Assembly: GCF_900116875.1 (NCBI RefSeq)
Contig: NZ_FPCC01000014.1
Coordinates: 19,976-83,975 of the forward strand
Direction: 5' to 3'
Source: Butyrivibrio sp. INlla21
Lineage (GTDB): Bacteria > Bacillota > Clostridia > Lachnospirales > Lachnospiraceae
DNA: 64,000 nucleotides
A program made the translations under genes and the position numbers. Below are positions 29,611 to 38,209 of this stretch, piece after piece. Position 1 is the first letter of the stretch. Every line of letters starts with the position of its first letter. A model generated the notes under the pieces. That model saw only the letters and a program-made list of their open reading frames with translations, made no database searches and was not told the origin of the DNA.

Positions 29611-30036
29611 TCAGTCTTCTACTACGATTCCCATGCTACGTGCTGTTCCAGCGATCATGCTCATAGCACCCTCGATGTCTACAGCATTAAGGTCAGGCAT
29701 CTTTGTCTCTGCAATCTTTCTAACATCTTCCTTAGAAACGGTTGCAACCTTAGTCTTGTTAGGAACTCCTGAACCCTTCTGAATCTTAGCTGCCTTCTTA
29801 AGAAGAACTGCAGCAGGTGGAGTCTTTGTGATGAATGTGAAACTTCTGTCTGCATAAACTGTGATAACAACAGGGATGATAACGTCACCCTTATCTGCTG
29901 TCTGTGCGTTGAACTGCTTTGTGAATTCAACGATGTTTACACCGTGCTGACCAAGTGCGGGTCCAACCGGTGGTGCTGGTGTTGCTTTACCAGCCTGGAT
30001 CTGTAACTTAATATATCCTTCGACTTTCTTTGCCAT
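29611..30036 (-). CDS. rplK: 50S ribosomal protein L11
   Basis: L11 forms the base of the GTPase-associated centre and is needed for RelA activation. The 141-residue product shows [20 protein letters not shown] at residues ~9-28 and ends [12 protein letters not shown]. An AGGAGGT site precedes it. A strong hairpin lies between nusG and its ribosome binding site. Confidence 0.98.
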   Translation of the reverse strand: MAKKVEGYIKLQIQAGKATPAPPVGPALGQHGVNIVEFTKQFNAQTADKGDVIIPVVITVYADRSFTFITKTPPAAVLLKKAAKIQKGSGVPNKTKVATVSKEDVRKIAETKMPDLNAVDIEGAMSMIAGTARSMGIVVED

Positions 30037-30057
30037 TATGGCACCTCCTGAAAATAT

Positions 30058-30096
30058 GTGGTCGGCGCATTATCCCCGGGGGGACAATGCTCCCAC
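30058..30096 (-). promoter_or_regulatory. Hairpin upstream of rplK
   Basis: On the minus strand GTGG...GCATT-g-TCCCC-cc-GGGGA-t-AATGC...CCAC forms a long stem just before the rplK ribosome binding site. No T-run follows, so it is not a terminator. It may be an L1 or L11 feedback site or an mRNA processing site; the identity is unproven. Confidence 0.55.
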
Positions 30097-30179
30097 TCCA
30101 GCGGTTACATGCCCGTATTAAAACGAGCAATATATATTCAAGCACAAATGCGCCTAAATATCAAATAAAATATAAACTA

Positions 30180-30812
30180 TCAGCGGTCGATCTTTCTGAC
30201 CTCAGCAAAGCTGATCTCAACCGGTGTCTCACGTCCAAAGAGATCTACATTGATAGTAGCAGTCTGCTTACCAAAATCCATTCTCTGAACAACTCCGGCA
30301 GTATCTTTCCAAACGCCTGCCACAACAGCGATCTCATCACCGACACCGAAATCAACGGAAACTGTATCCGTTTTGATTCCGAGAGGCTTGATCTCTGCAT
30401 CGGTAAGCGGAACCGGCTTGCTTCCGGGTCCTACGAAACCTGTTACGCCACGTGTATTACGAACAACATACCAAGTCTCGTCGTTCATATCCATGTTGAC
30501 AAGAACGTATCCGGGGAACATCTTCCTCTGAACATTCTTGCGAACGCCGTTCTTAACCTCAACCACATCCTGAAGAGGAATTCTTACTTCAAAGATCTGA
30601 TCCTCAAGATGTCTGTTGATGATAGCGCTCTCAAGGTTGTCCTTAACCTTCTTCTCATAACCTGAATATGTATGAACAACGTACCAGTGCGCATTCTCGT
30701 TTGTATTTGTATCAGTGCTCTGTGTATCAGCCGCAACTTCGCCTTCAGCGGGAACGGCTACATCTGATAATACCTCATCAGATTCAAAAGACTTTTCCAT
30801 TTCTTCTGACAT
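30180..30812 (-). CDS. nusG: Transcription termination/antitermination factor NusG
   Basis: NusG binds the RNA polymerase clamp and links it to ribosomes or Rho. The 210-residue product begins with ~40 acidic, low-complexity residues (MSEEMEKSFESDEVLSDVAV onward) not present in E. coli NusG. The NGN domain follows (WYVVHTYSGYEKKVKDNL at ~43-60, RKMFPGYVLVNMDM), then the KOW domain (GVGDEIAVVAGVWKDTAGVV). It lies 12 bp after secE, the standard pairing. Confidence 0.97.
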   Translation of the reverse strand: MSEEMEKSFESDEVLSDVAVPAEGEVAADTQSTDTNTNENAHWYVVHTYSGYEKKVKDNLESAIINRHLEDQIFEVRIPLQDVVEVKNGVRKNVQRKMFPGYVLVNMDMNDETWYVVRNTRGVTGFVGPGSKPVPLTDAEIKPLGIKTDTVSVDFGVGDEIAVVAGVWKDTAGVVQRMDFGKQTATINVDLFGRETPVEISFAEVRKIDR

Positions 30813-30824
30813 ATTATCTCCTTA

Positions 30825-31085
30825 TTATTTAGCAATAGATATTAAGAAACTAATACCTTCACTAAACGCATAGTCCAATACAGCTATCAAAGCGCAGCAA
30901 ATAACAGAAACAACAATAACCGCTGTTGTCTGCTTGATCATATCGTTCTTGGTCGGCCAAATGATCTTGCCAAACTCAGCCTTAACTCCTGTGAAAAAAG
31001 CTGCAATTCCGGAGCCAAATTTTTCGCCTGAATTTTTCTTTTTAGAAGTAGCGGACTTGTTTTCTACTACCTTGGTCTCTTCCAT
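30825..31085 (-). CDS. secE: Preprotein translocase subunit SecE
   Basis: SecE clamps the SecY channel. This is the short Gram-positive form: 86 residues with a charged N-terminus, the conserved amphipathic segment FFTGVKAEFGKIIWPTKND (~30-48) and a single membrane helix (~53-75). It lies between rpmG and nusG. Confidence 0.95.
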   Translation of the reverse strand: MEETKVVENKSATSKKKNSGEKFGSGIAAFFTGVKAEFGKIIWPTKNDMIKQTTAVIVVSVICCALIAVLDYAFSEGISFLISIAK

Positions 31086-31116
31086 ACCCGTAGTCTCCCT
31101 CCTATAAAGGATGAAA

Positions 31117-31266
31117 TTACTTTGTTTCTTTATGTAAAGTGTGCTTCTTGCAGAAAGGGCAATACTTCTTCATCTCAACACGATCAGGATGTGTCTTCTT
31201 ATCCTTGGTTGTGTCATAGTTACGGTTCTTGCAGTCTGTGCAAGCAAGTGTAATTCTTGTACGCAT
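31117..31266 (-). CDS. rpmG: 50S ribosomal protein L33
   Basis: A 49-residue L33 with two zinc-type cysteine pairs, C9/C12 in [11 protein letters not shown] and C36/C39 in [14 protein letters not shown]. The start [12 protein letters not shown] follows GGAGGTGAGATA; the longer open frame upstream is leader sequence. It is the first gene of the rpmG-secE-nusG unit, the common order in Firmicutes. Confidence 0.96.
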   Translation of the reverse strand: MRTRITLACTDCKNRNYDTTKDKKTHPDRVEMKKYCPFCKKHTLHKETK

Positions 31267-31351
31267 TATCTCACCTCCGGCGTGTACTCTTCTAAATCGC
31301 CACAATAATTTTTTGCATAAAAAAAAGACGTAAATCTCATGTCGCTTGTCT

Positions 31352-31380
31352 AATATATCATACTGTTTTATCTTCGTCAA
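31352..31380 (-). promoter_or_regulatory. rpmG-secE-nusG promoter
   Basis: TTGACG-17 bp-TATATT on the minus strand, ~85 bp upstream of rpmG. It is flanked by an inverted repeat AAAGACG (upstream) / CGTCTTT (downstream, followed by more Ts), which could terminate readthrough from bioY. Confidence 0.85.
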
Positions 31381-31439
31381 CGAAAATTTGCGTCTTTTTC
31401 CCAAATATCCAAACAACTTACAGATTCCGCGCAGGTACC

Positions 31440-31961
31440 TTAATTAAGCACCTTTCTGAATGCGGGAATTACCTGCGCCGCCACAACGGCTTTTAACAGA
31501 TCAAGCGGGATAAAAGGGACGAATCCCATAAGCAATCCCGTTTTAAGATCGTAGCCCATAGAATGCATAAGCCACAGCATCCCGACTAAATCAATTATAA
31601 GCACTCCAATTATGCCACATACGCTGTACCAAATTCTGTTGTATTTTTTTCCTCTTATAATAGGAAGAACAAGGAACACGATCAGAAATGCCCAGGTATA
31701 TGCGCCATAAGGTGCTACAAGATATCCGACTCCCGCGCCGCCCCCGATAAACACCGGAAGTCCTACAGTTCCCAGAAGGAACCAAACTATTCCAATAAGA
31801 ACAGATTCATTCACCGGGAAAAGAAGCGCAATCAGAAACACTACAAAATTCATCATTGTAATCTTGGGCGCCATGGGCAGCATAGTGGGTATGCTCAAAT
31901 ACGCAGATATGCACAAAAGCGCTGCAAACAGTGCACAAATAACTAGTCTTTTGGTTTTCAT
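31440..31961 (-). CDS. bioY: Biotin transporter BioY
   Basis: BioY is the substrate-binding membrane subunit of the biotin ECF transporter. The 173-residue product has about six hydrophobic segments and the family region [20 protein letters not shown] (~76-95). I chose the start [16 protein letters not shown] behind GGAGGTGG; the longer frame begins in the control region. No ecfA/ecfT genes are nearby, so it probably uses shared energy-coupling subunits or works alone. It is divergent from bioB under a shared BirA operator. Confidence 0.93.
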   Translation of the reverse strand: MKTKRLVICALFAALLCISAYLSIPTMLPMAPKITMMNFVVFLIALLFPVNESVLIGIVWFLLGTVGLPVFIGGGAGVGYLVAPYGAYTWAFLIVFLVLPIIRGKKYNRIWYSVCGIIGVLIIDLVGMLWLMHSMGYDLKTGLLMGFVPFIPLDLLKAVVAAQVIPAFRKVLN

Positions 31962-31980
31962 GTTTCCACCTCCAAAAGAC

Positions 31981-32009
31981 ATAGTAATTGAATGAACGCT
32001 GATTGTCAA
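31981..32009 (-). promoter_or_regulatory. bioY promoter
   Basis: TTGACA-17 bp-TACTAT on the minus strand. The -35 box is contained in the left half-site of the BirA operator. Confidence 0.75.
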
Positions 32010-32035
32010 CCTTATATTATTAATTGGTTGACAAT
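32002..32035. promoter_or_regulatory. BirA operator between bioY and bioB
   Basis: ATTGTCAACC-14 bp-GGTTGACAAT is a perfect inverted repeat fitting the known Firmicute BirA pattern (TTGTnAACC, 14-15 bp, GGTTnACAA). Both half-sites contain a -35 TTGACA, one for each divergent promoter, so binding would block both genes at once. Confidence 0.92.
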
Positions 32036-32056
32036 CTGCATATCCTATACTATCCT
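32028..32056 (+). promoter_or_regulatory. bioB promoter
   Basis: TTGACA-17 bp-TATCCT on the plus strand; the -35 box is within the right half-site of the BirA operator. Confidence 0.75.
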
Positions 32057-32121
32057 ACTTTTCAGAAGCTGCTTTTCGCACATATCATACAGCTTACTAT
32101 CATACTAAGGCAGGAACGGAA

Positions 32122-33078
32122 ATGACTATTAATGAACTTACCGGCAAGATAATCAACGGAAAAGAGATAACGAAAGAAGAGGCCCTACGCCTCGTTGACG
32201 CGCCCCTCGAAGAATTGTGCGAGGCCGCGGATAAGATAAGACAACACTACAACGGAAATAAATTCGACATGTGCGCCATCCTAAGCGTAAAGGGCGGTCG
32301 CTGCAGCGAAAACTGCAAATTCTGTGCGCAGTCAAGCTTCTCAAAGGCAGACATTCCTTCATTTGAAATAAGAGACAGAGATTATGTGGTAGCCGACGCC
32401 AAGAAACTGGACGGACTCGGCATAACTCACTACTGTCAGGTTTCATCGGGAAGAAAGCTAAGCAAAAAAGAAATCGAAAAGATCTGCGATAATGTGAGGG
32501 GAATTGTCGAAGAAACAGGCTTCGCGCCATGCGTATCACTCGGACTTCTGGATAAAGAAGATCTCAAGATGCTAAAAGAAGCCGGTGTAAAAAGAGTTCA
32601 TAATAATATAGAAACAAGCCCGGAGTATTTTAAAAAGATCTGCACAACACACACGACAGACGAAAAACTTGCAGTCATGAAAACCGTTCATGAGCTTGGG
32701 CTTGAATTGTGCAGCGGAGGTATATTCGGAATTGGCGAGACTTGGGAAGATCGCATAGACATGGCATTTGCGCTTACGGATATTAAGCCCGAATCGATCC
32801 CGATAAATATGCTGAAACCCATAAAAGGAACTCCCATGGATTACAGAGAGACCCTTACAAAGGACGAGGTCAGAAGGATTGTTGCTATATTCAAATTCAT
32901 TCTTCCGAAGTCCTCTATCAGGTTTGCCGCAGGACGAGACATCCTTGACGATACGGGAATCTGCTGTTTCAAGGGTGGTTCCAATTCTACGATCACAGGA
33001 AACATGCTCACGGTAAAGGGTATATCGGTCGAAGAGGATCTAAAAACCATCAAATCACTCGGTTATAAACTCGCATAA
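32122..33078 (+). CDS. bioB: Biotin synthase
   Basis: BioB is a radical SAM enzyme that inserts sulfur into dethiobiotin. The 318-residue product has the radical SAM cluster motif RCSENCKFCAQS (C61, C65, C68), the CxxxCxxC pattern, and conserved YCQVSSGR, RVHNNIETSPEYF and GGIFGIGETWEDR blocks, ending with the FAAGRD region that holds the second-cluster arginine. No bioA, bioD or bioF is in the window; together with bioY this suggests uptake of dethiobiotin or biotin, or pathway genes elsewhere. Confidence 0.96.
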   Translation: MTINELTGKIINGKEITKEEALRLVDAPLEELCEAADKIRQHYNGNKFDMCAILSVKGGRCSENCKFCAQSSFSKADIPSFEIRDRDYVVADAKKLDGLGITHYCQVSSGRKLSKKEIEKICDNVRGIVEETGFAPCVSLGLLDKEDLKMLKEAGVKRVHNNIETSPEYFKKICTTHTTDEKLAVMKTVHELGLELCSGGIFGIGETWEDRIDMAFALTDIKPESIPINMLKPIKGTPMDYRETLTKDEVRRIVAIFKFILPKSSIRFAAGRDILDDTGICCFKGGSNSTITGNMLTVKGISVEEDLKTIKSLGYKLA

Positions 33079-33082
33079 AAAG

Positions 33083-33116
33083 ACGCGTCGAATCATTTTA
33101 CATTCGACGCGTTTTA
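33083..33116. terminator. Bidirectional terminator between bioB and birA
   Basis: ACGCGTCGAAT-cattttac-ATTCGACGCGT, an 11-bp perfect stem with T-runs on both sides (TTTTAC on plus, CTTTTTATG on minus). It separates the convergent bioB and birA. Confidence 0.9.
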
Positions 33117-33120
33117 CATA

Positions 33121-33915
33121 TTACAGATCAGCAATTCTTCCTATTATCTCAGCCGCAAGTTTATTTTTGGATACCGCGGCTTTACCCGGAAGGAACAGGC
33201 TTGTAGCAATATCTTTTACCTCCGAGGGAAAAGAGCTTATGTCGGAATCAAAGTTAATGCCGATGCCGACAACTATCCACTGAACAAGCCCCGTCTCAAA
33301 CTCGGTACCTGCTTCGGTGAGGATTCCACAGACTTTCTTATCTCCTATATAAAGGTCGTTCACAGGTTTCAACGTAGGAGTGATACCGGTCAGTTCCTCA
33401 ATAGCGTCAATAACACTGTTACCGACCGCCATTGTGACAGCATCCGGCTTAAGCTCGCCTATATCCATATATTCGGGTCTTAGCAAAATGCTCATGTACA
33501 GACCGCCCTTTGGAGAAAAGAAGCTGTGGTCACTTCTTCCATGCCCATCCGTCTGCACGTTCGCTATGATAACGGAGCCATGGTCGCCTCCTGCGATAGC
33601 AAGCTCTTTTGCCAAGCGGTTCGTAGAACCGACCGTGTCGTAGACGCAGATAAGCTCCTCATCCTTGTAAGCCTTTTGATACTCGTGCGGAAGAAAAGAG
33701 ATTATGCCTGCTGCCGAGAGAATGTCGCTGGACTCCTTAAGCATATAGCCCTTGTTGCTCACCGCCTCAATCTCGTAGCCACTCTTTCGAAGCTCGTTTA
33801 CCGCTTTCCAGACCGCTGTCCTCGAAAGCTCAAGCGACTCCGCAACGGCTTCGCCCGAGATATACTTTCCTTTATTTGATTCAAGAAATTCAAGCACCTT
33901 TTCTTTTGAAGTCAT
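33121..33915 (-). CDS. birA: BirA-like biotin ligase/repressor, lacking C-terminal domain
   Basis: Bifunctional BirA proteins attach biotin to carboxylases and repress biotin genes. This 264-residue protein has the N-terminal winged HTH (SGEAVAESLELSRTAVWKAV, residues ~20-39), the catalytic domain with QTDGHGRSDHSFFSP (121-135), KPVNDLYIGDKKVCGILTE (183-201) and VVGIGINFD (215-223). The usual GRGRxxR loop reads GHGRSDH and KWPND reads KPVND. The protein stops after KLAAEIIGRIADL, where others continue ~50 residues into an SH3-like domain, and a terminator follows within 5 bp. It may be mainly a regulator. The start follows GGAG. Confidence 0.87.
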   Translation of the reverse strand: MTSKEKVLEFLESNKGKYISGEAVAESLELSRTAVWKAVNELRKSGYEIEAVSNKGYMLKESSDILSAAGIISFLPHEYQKAYKDEELICVYDTVGSTNRLAKELAIAGGDHGSVIIANVQTDGHGRSDHSFFSPKGGLYMSILLRPEYMDIGELKPDAVTMAVGNSVIDAIEELTGITPTLKPVNDLYIGDKKVCGILTEAGTEFETGLVQWIVVGIGINFDSDISSFPSEVKDIATSLFLPGKAAVSKNKLAAEIIGRIADL

Positions 33916-33929
33916 AGCGCACTCCAATC

Positions 33930-34670
33930 TCATCCGCTGATATCATAAGGAATCTCACCAACATTCTCATCTGAAAAAACTCCACTTGTTTCGCTAAAGG
34001 AATGATATAAACTGTCCTCAGAAAGATCCTCGGAAAGATCCCCCGTCAAACCAAGATCTCCTTTAAGTCCGGGCAAAGCTGCCGTCCACTCGATTCCGGT
34101 GTTGTCTTTAAAAGTCTTTTCAAACTCTTCTTTGGAAATTTCTTTTTCAAAGCTGTCGGAATAATAGTACGGCTTATCATCAGTTCCCACTCCGCAGCCT
34201 ATAATCTGCTTAGCTTCTCCGTTTTCAAATTTATACAGAACCGTATCCTCGCTAAACGCAGGTCCCGTAATGAAATAATTTGTATCCTTGATCTGCCTTA
34301 ACATGATAGATCCCGATGTATAATATCCGCAGTAAACATCTGTGGTTTTAACGGTATTAGATGATTCGTCATACGCATAGATCTCTTTGGTTCCGCTTTT
34401 ATCAGTATCCAAAAAGAGCTCGGGAATGCCATCGTTATCCAGGTCAAAAAGAGAAAACTGCCCGTCACCGTCAAGTTCTTTTAGAAATCTGGAATAGCAG
34501 CCTCGCCATCCCTCATCTGAGATCAAGTTTATATCGCTAATATCTGCACTTGCCTGTGCAGAAACATCTTCAGTCGATGAAGTATCACCTGCGACCTGCT
34601 CCTCCCCGAAATTACCACATGCGCTCAGCATTAAACAACTGATTGCCATAACTGCAAATACTTTTTTCAT
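33930..34670 (-). CDS. Lipoprotein with an Asp-rich calcium-type loop
   Basis: A 246-residue secreted lipoprotein: signal peptide with lipobox LSAC (C18), a Ser/Thr/Asp linker, then a domain with LDGDGQFSLFDLDNDGIPEL (residues 66-85), which resembles EF-hand or FG-GAP-type calcium loops seen in surface proteins. No enzyme motif is visible. It lies 14 bp upstream of birA and 47 bp after another lipoprotein gene, so the three may share a transcript. Function unknown. Confidence 0.8.
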   Translation of the reverse strand: MKKVFAVMAISCLMLSACGNFGEEQVAGDTSSTEDVSAQASADISDINLISDEGWRGCYSRFLKELDGDGQFSLFDLDNDGIPELFLDTDKSGTKEIYAYDESSNTVKTTDVYCGYYTSGSIMLRQIKDTNYFITGPAFSEDTVLYKFENGEAKQIIGCGVGTDDKPYYYSDSFEKEISKEEFEKTFKDNTGIEWTAALPGLKGDLGLTGDLSEDLSEDSLYHSFSETSGVFSDENVGEIPYDISG

Positions 34671-34717
34671 TGTTCACCTATCCTTTTAATTATTATTTAT
34701 CCGGATTTCCGGCATCC

Positions 34718-36070
34718 TCAATCTCCGACAGCATAGATCTTAAGCTTACCGTCTACATTCTTCACAACAATATACGGTTTATACTCACAATAAACATTCA
34801 TGGTTATGATAAGCTCTGCTTTTCCGTCAAGGCCGACATCCGTATAGTTCTTTATATAGCCTTCACGTTCCCAATCATCGTGCTTCTTATTCCAATCATC
34901 GAATTTCTCAAAAATTTCTCGAAGCGTGTATGATTCTTTGTCAGTCAAAAACTCGGAAAACTTCACGTGTTCTCCGGTATCGGAACTTACGTCGAATTCG
35001 GCTTTTTCTTTATCATCAAGAAATGCCTCGTACAGCTCTCTTGATCCCTCACAATTCAAGTTGTAGACTTCATCGGTATATCCGATCTTTTTGCGGACAT
35101 CCGCAACCATTTTGTCGAATTCATCCTTGGAGATAATATTGTATCCCGCATCCTTATACGCCTTCCTTACAGTTTCATAAGGATTGTTGTCGGAAGAAGG
35201 ATCTTCTTCAATAGTGTTATAATCCTTGTCATCCATAATGAAATAGTAGTATTCATCCGCCTTTTCATGTTCCTTCTTAAAAGAAAGCATTTCTTCGGAA
35301 ACATAAGCTACCCCGTCAAGCTCAGGCAAATTGCCGATCCGAGCGTTACCGTAACCTGCTTCGGATTCGCAGTCTACATACCAGAAATGATAATCACCTT
35401 CGCCGTCAATAAATCCATGTTCAGAACCATGCATATCTCCCGAATTCATAAACCGTTCCGTCTCTCCGCAATAATTGACAATAGAATAATCTCTTTCTGC
35501 GGAATCGGAAAGATAGCATATTTTTAATTCTCCACCCTTATCTTTGACGATAAAGTCATAACCTCTAGAGTCTTCAAACCCAAGAGATACCAGAAGCTCC
35601 AATTTGCCATCAAGAGCACAATCAATGTATTTCTTGGTGCCGCGCTCCAAATGAGCGTTATCCTTAACCAGATCAATAAGATCATCAAGCGTATAGGACT
35701 CTTTATCTTTCAAAAGATCATAATAATACGGAAAACACTTGTGGAACTCTTCCGATGCATCGAATACAGCCTTTTCTTTTCCGTCAAAAAAATCTTGGTA
35801 TAGCTTCTTGGATGCCTCATCCATCAAATCTTCCGGCATGGCCGTAGCATCATTGGAAAGCTCCGTGCCGGCCTGTGTAGATGCTTCATTTGATACAGGC
35901 TCTACAGAAGCTTCCGTCGAAGCAGCCTGCAAAATCTCCGCCGAAGCTGTATTTGATGCTTCCTTAGGCGCCCTCGCTTCGCTTACATTTTCCCCTATGT
36001 TCGTTTCGCCGCATGCCGACAAAAGCAGCATTGCAGCACTTGCAACTCCGATAAAAATTCTCTTCCTCAT
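34718..36070 (-). CDS. Lipoprotein with two copies of an internal domain
   Basis: A 450-residue lipoprotein with lipobox LSAC (C20), a Ser/Ala/Glu-rich linker to ~85, and a duplicated ~100-residue unit. Unit 1 (~88-187) reads KKLYQDFFDGKEKAVFDAS, DKESYTLDDLIDL, IDCALDGKLELLV, VKDKGGELKICY; unit 2 (~345-450) reads RELYEAFLDDKEKAEFDVS, DKESYTLREIFEKF, TDVGLDGKAELII, VKNVDGKLKIYA. The middle region (~190-340) is unlike either. The role is unknown; the repeated unit suggests ligand binding or a surface module. Confidence 0.82.
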   Translation of the reverse strand: MRKRIFIGVASAAMLLLSACGETNIGENVSEARAPKEASNTASAEILQAASTEASVEPVSNEASTQAGTELSNDATAMPEDLMDEASKKLYQDFFDGKEKAVFDASEEFHKCFPYYYDLLKDKESYTLDDLIDLVKDNAHLERGTKKYIDCALDGKLELLVSLGFEDSRGYDFIVKDKGGELKICYLSDSAERDYSIVNYCGETERFMNSGDMHGSEHGFIDGEGDYHFWYVDCESEAGYGNARIGNLPELDGVAYVSEEMLSFKKEHEKADEYYYFIMDDKDYNTIEEDPSSDNNPYETVRKAYKDAGYNIISKDEFDKMVADVRKKIGYTDEVYNLNCEGSRELYEAFLDDKEKAEFDVSSDTGEHVKFSEFLTDKESYTLREIFEKFDDWNKKHDDWEREGYIKNYTDVGLDGKAELIITMNVYCEYKPYIVVKNVDGKLKIYAVGD

Positions 36071-36145
36071 TTTTTATTACCTTTCCTTTATAAGTCGTTT
36101 TATCCTCGCAAACCAAGGACATTTATATAACATCGGCGCACCGGA

Positions 36146-38209
36146 TCATTCCAGGAAGACGCCGCCGTTATCATAAATAATACTATACACTTTCCTGCTC
36201 TCTAATTCTGCCCCCTCTTTTAATAAAGGAGTAAAAAGATCTTTCGAAAGCATCTCATCATCTTCTATATATAAATACGAAGCATGACTTTCAGAAATCT
36301 TCCTCACCATTACATCCGCGCTGTCTTCCTCAGCGATAAAGCCGTCGTAGACAAGCGCAACGGGAGAAGCCTTGCCGCTTATATAAGCGTTGTGCACCCA
36401 GTGATAGGTGTGACCGTCACGCATCACGAGAACTCTTTTCCCCCAGAGCTCTTTATTTGCAAAAACAGTCTCCGCAAGCACCTTACCGTCTTCTCCGACC
36501 ATCTCGTCTACGTAAGCCGCATTCTCTTCCATCGCCTGCTTGTGGTCAAAAAGATATCCGAAAATGCCGACGTAGTTGGCGGTAAGAAAAACAAAAATCG
36601 CAAACACAGATACCGCGAGCCAAGCGCGTATTGTAGTAAATCTGCTGCTGCCGGAATCAGATTTCAAACCTGATGATGCAGCTTGCCCCGCGCGGTTCAC
36701 TCCCACTTTTCCTTCATAATACATGCACATCAGCAGATACACTCCGCCCAACGCGAACGGGCATCCGTACCTCGCAATAGACACCGACATCGTAAACGCA
36801 TCAAGATACTGATCTTCCGTCATGAATATCGAGATGTGCGCAAGGAATATGATCCCATAGGTCAAAAGAGCTGTCACAGCCATGAAAACTGCAAGTTTCA
36901 CCGCCTCTTTTTTCTTGATGATCTTAGTTATGCCCAAAACAGCAATCGCCGCAAATATCAATATAACAACAACGCCTGTCGATATGTCAAAAGTCAGGTT
37001 AGTATCTGCGTGGATCGGCATCGTCCAAAATCCCTGTGCAAAGAACTTCGCCTTATCAAGCGCATTGGCGGGCGCTTCATACGTTCCCGAAGTAGCCATC
37101 TTGATACCCGCGCCCGTAAGCTTCGCAACACGCCTGTTTATCAGGCAGAACAAAAGCCAGCTTCCGTAAACCGCGCCGCTTCCGAGAATTGTGATAACCA
37201 TACCCTTCGCAGAGCCACAGCTGTTCACAGCAAGATCTGATGAACCGTCATCTGCACCCGCTGTTTTTTTCCTATTCATGATAAAATAAAACACCAGCGC
37301 AAAGATCGCCCACTCTATTCCTACGGACTTGGTCAAAAGAAGCATCGAAGTCATAAGGAATATCCTGATGGAATAAAACGGACCTCTACCCCCGCCTCCA
37401 AGGATCATATACAAAAGCGCGCCGTAAACTATCGCCATCGTCACATCCGCGGGAGTTCCGTAATAGATTATCCCGTTGAACACGCCGGGGAAAAGAACTA
37501 TCGCAAGAAATGTGACCGCGCACAAAGCGTAGCGCACAACCTTTACGCCAAGAATCTTATTCGTCGCGCCATTGACACTACGGCGCTCACTCGCAGCGCC
37601 GATCCCTCTCTTCACCGCACCATACAAAGGAAGCAGGAAAACCAGATTCATCGTGAAATACCCGAAGAACTGAAGGCTCTCATCATACTCCCTCGGCGAG
37701 ATCTGAAGGAAAAGCCACTTTATAAGTGAACCCGCAGGCGGATAGTCGCCAAACTCAGGGGAAACATTGCCGTATTTACCGGGGAATCCTCCGAGGTAAA
37801 AGAGCTGTTTAACATCAGATGACCAGAAATTGATATCATCCCACCAATTAAAGACCATATCACGCGTCAGAATCCTTACGGCAAAAAGAAATACCGTAAG
37901 AACCGCAAGCTCTATCCATGGAATTACGGAAAAAAACTCTTTTAACCGAGTCTTGAAAACAACACTTCGCCCATCGTCTTTGGAAGAGGCGACACAAGTC
38001 TTAAGATAAAAGCCTATCCCAAGAACCGCTATAAACAGCACAGAGATCAACCCGATAAACCGCATGCCCCTAAAAAACGCCAGCACATAGAGCACCAACA
38101 TCGCGGTAACAAGCGACAAAGGCAAAGTATTATAAAAAGAATCTTTATATTTATATGAAAGCGTGGCCGAAAGCAAAAGTATCGCCACAACAGTGATCGC
38201 AAATATCAT
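36146..38209 (-). CDS. Large polytopic membrane protein, possible GT-C type glycosyltransferase
   Basis: A 687-residue protein with roughly 12-14 hydrophobic segments up to residue ~560 and a soluble C-terminal part. An acidic loop after an early membrane segment (FNWWDDINFWSSDVKQLFY, within ~110-150) followed by GDYPPAGSLIKWLFLQ recalls GT-C glycosyltransferases, where such acidic residues are catalytic. The start was set at the ATG with AAAGGA upstream; a longer frame adds nine residues without a ribosome binding site. No flippase or polymerase partner adjoins it. The GT-C call is a hypothesis from topology only. Confidence 0.7.
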   Translation of the reverse strand: MIFAITVVAILLLSATLSYKYKDSFYNTLPLSLVTAMLVLYVLAFFRGMRFIGLISVLFIAVLGIGFYLKTCVASSKDDGRSVVFKTRLKEFFSVIPWIELAVLTVFLFAVRILTRDMVFNWWDDINFWSSDVKQLFYLGGFPGKYGNVSPEFGDYPPAGSLIKWLFLQISPREYDESLQFFGYFTMNLVFLLPLYGAVKRGIGAASERRSVNGATNKILGVKVVRYALCAVTFLAIVLFPGVFNGIIYYGTPADVTMAIVYGALLYMILGGGGRGPFYSIRIFLMTSMLLLTKSVGIEWAIFALVFYFIMNRKKTAGADDGSSDLAVNSCGSAKGMVITILGSGAVYGSWLLFCLINRRVAKLTGAGIKMATSGTYEAPANALDKAKFFAQGFWTMPIHADTNLTFDISTGVVVILIFAAIAVLGITKIIKKKEAVKLAVFMAVTALLTYGIIFLAHISIFMTEDQYLDAFTMSVSIARYGCPFALGGVYLLMCMYYEGKVGVNRAGQAASSGLKSDSGSSRFTTIRAWLAVSVFAIFVFLTANYVGIFGYLFDHKQAMEENAAYVDEMVGEDGKVLAETVFANKELWGKRVLVMRDGHTYHWVHNAYISGKASPVALVYDGFIAEEDSADVMVRKISESHASYLYIEDDEMLSKDLFTPLLKEGAELESRKVYSIIYDNGGVFLE

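Noticed and set aside
31280..31440. tRNA gene near rpmG-secE-nusG, as found in some Firmicutes
   Set aside because: No cloverleaf or TTCGANNC-type T-arm was found there; none was noticed elsewhere in the window either.
31962..32121. Biotin-related riboswitch upstream of bioY or bioB
   Set aside because: The region is fully explained by a BirA operator and two promoters; there is no room for a structured leader.
33083..33121. Frameshifted C-terminal domain of birA downstream of its stop
   Set aside because: A bidirectional terminator follows within 5 bp and then bioB, so no coding remainder exists in any frame.
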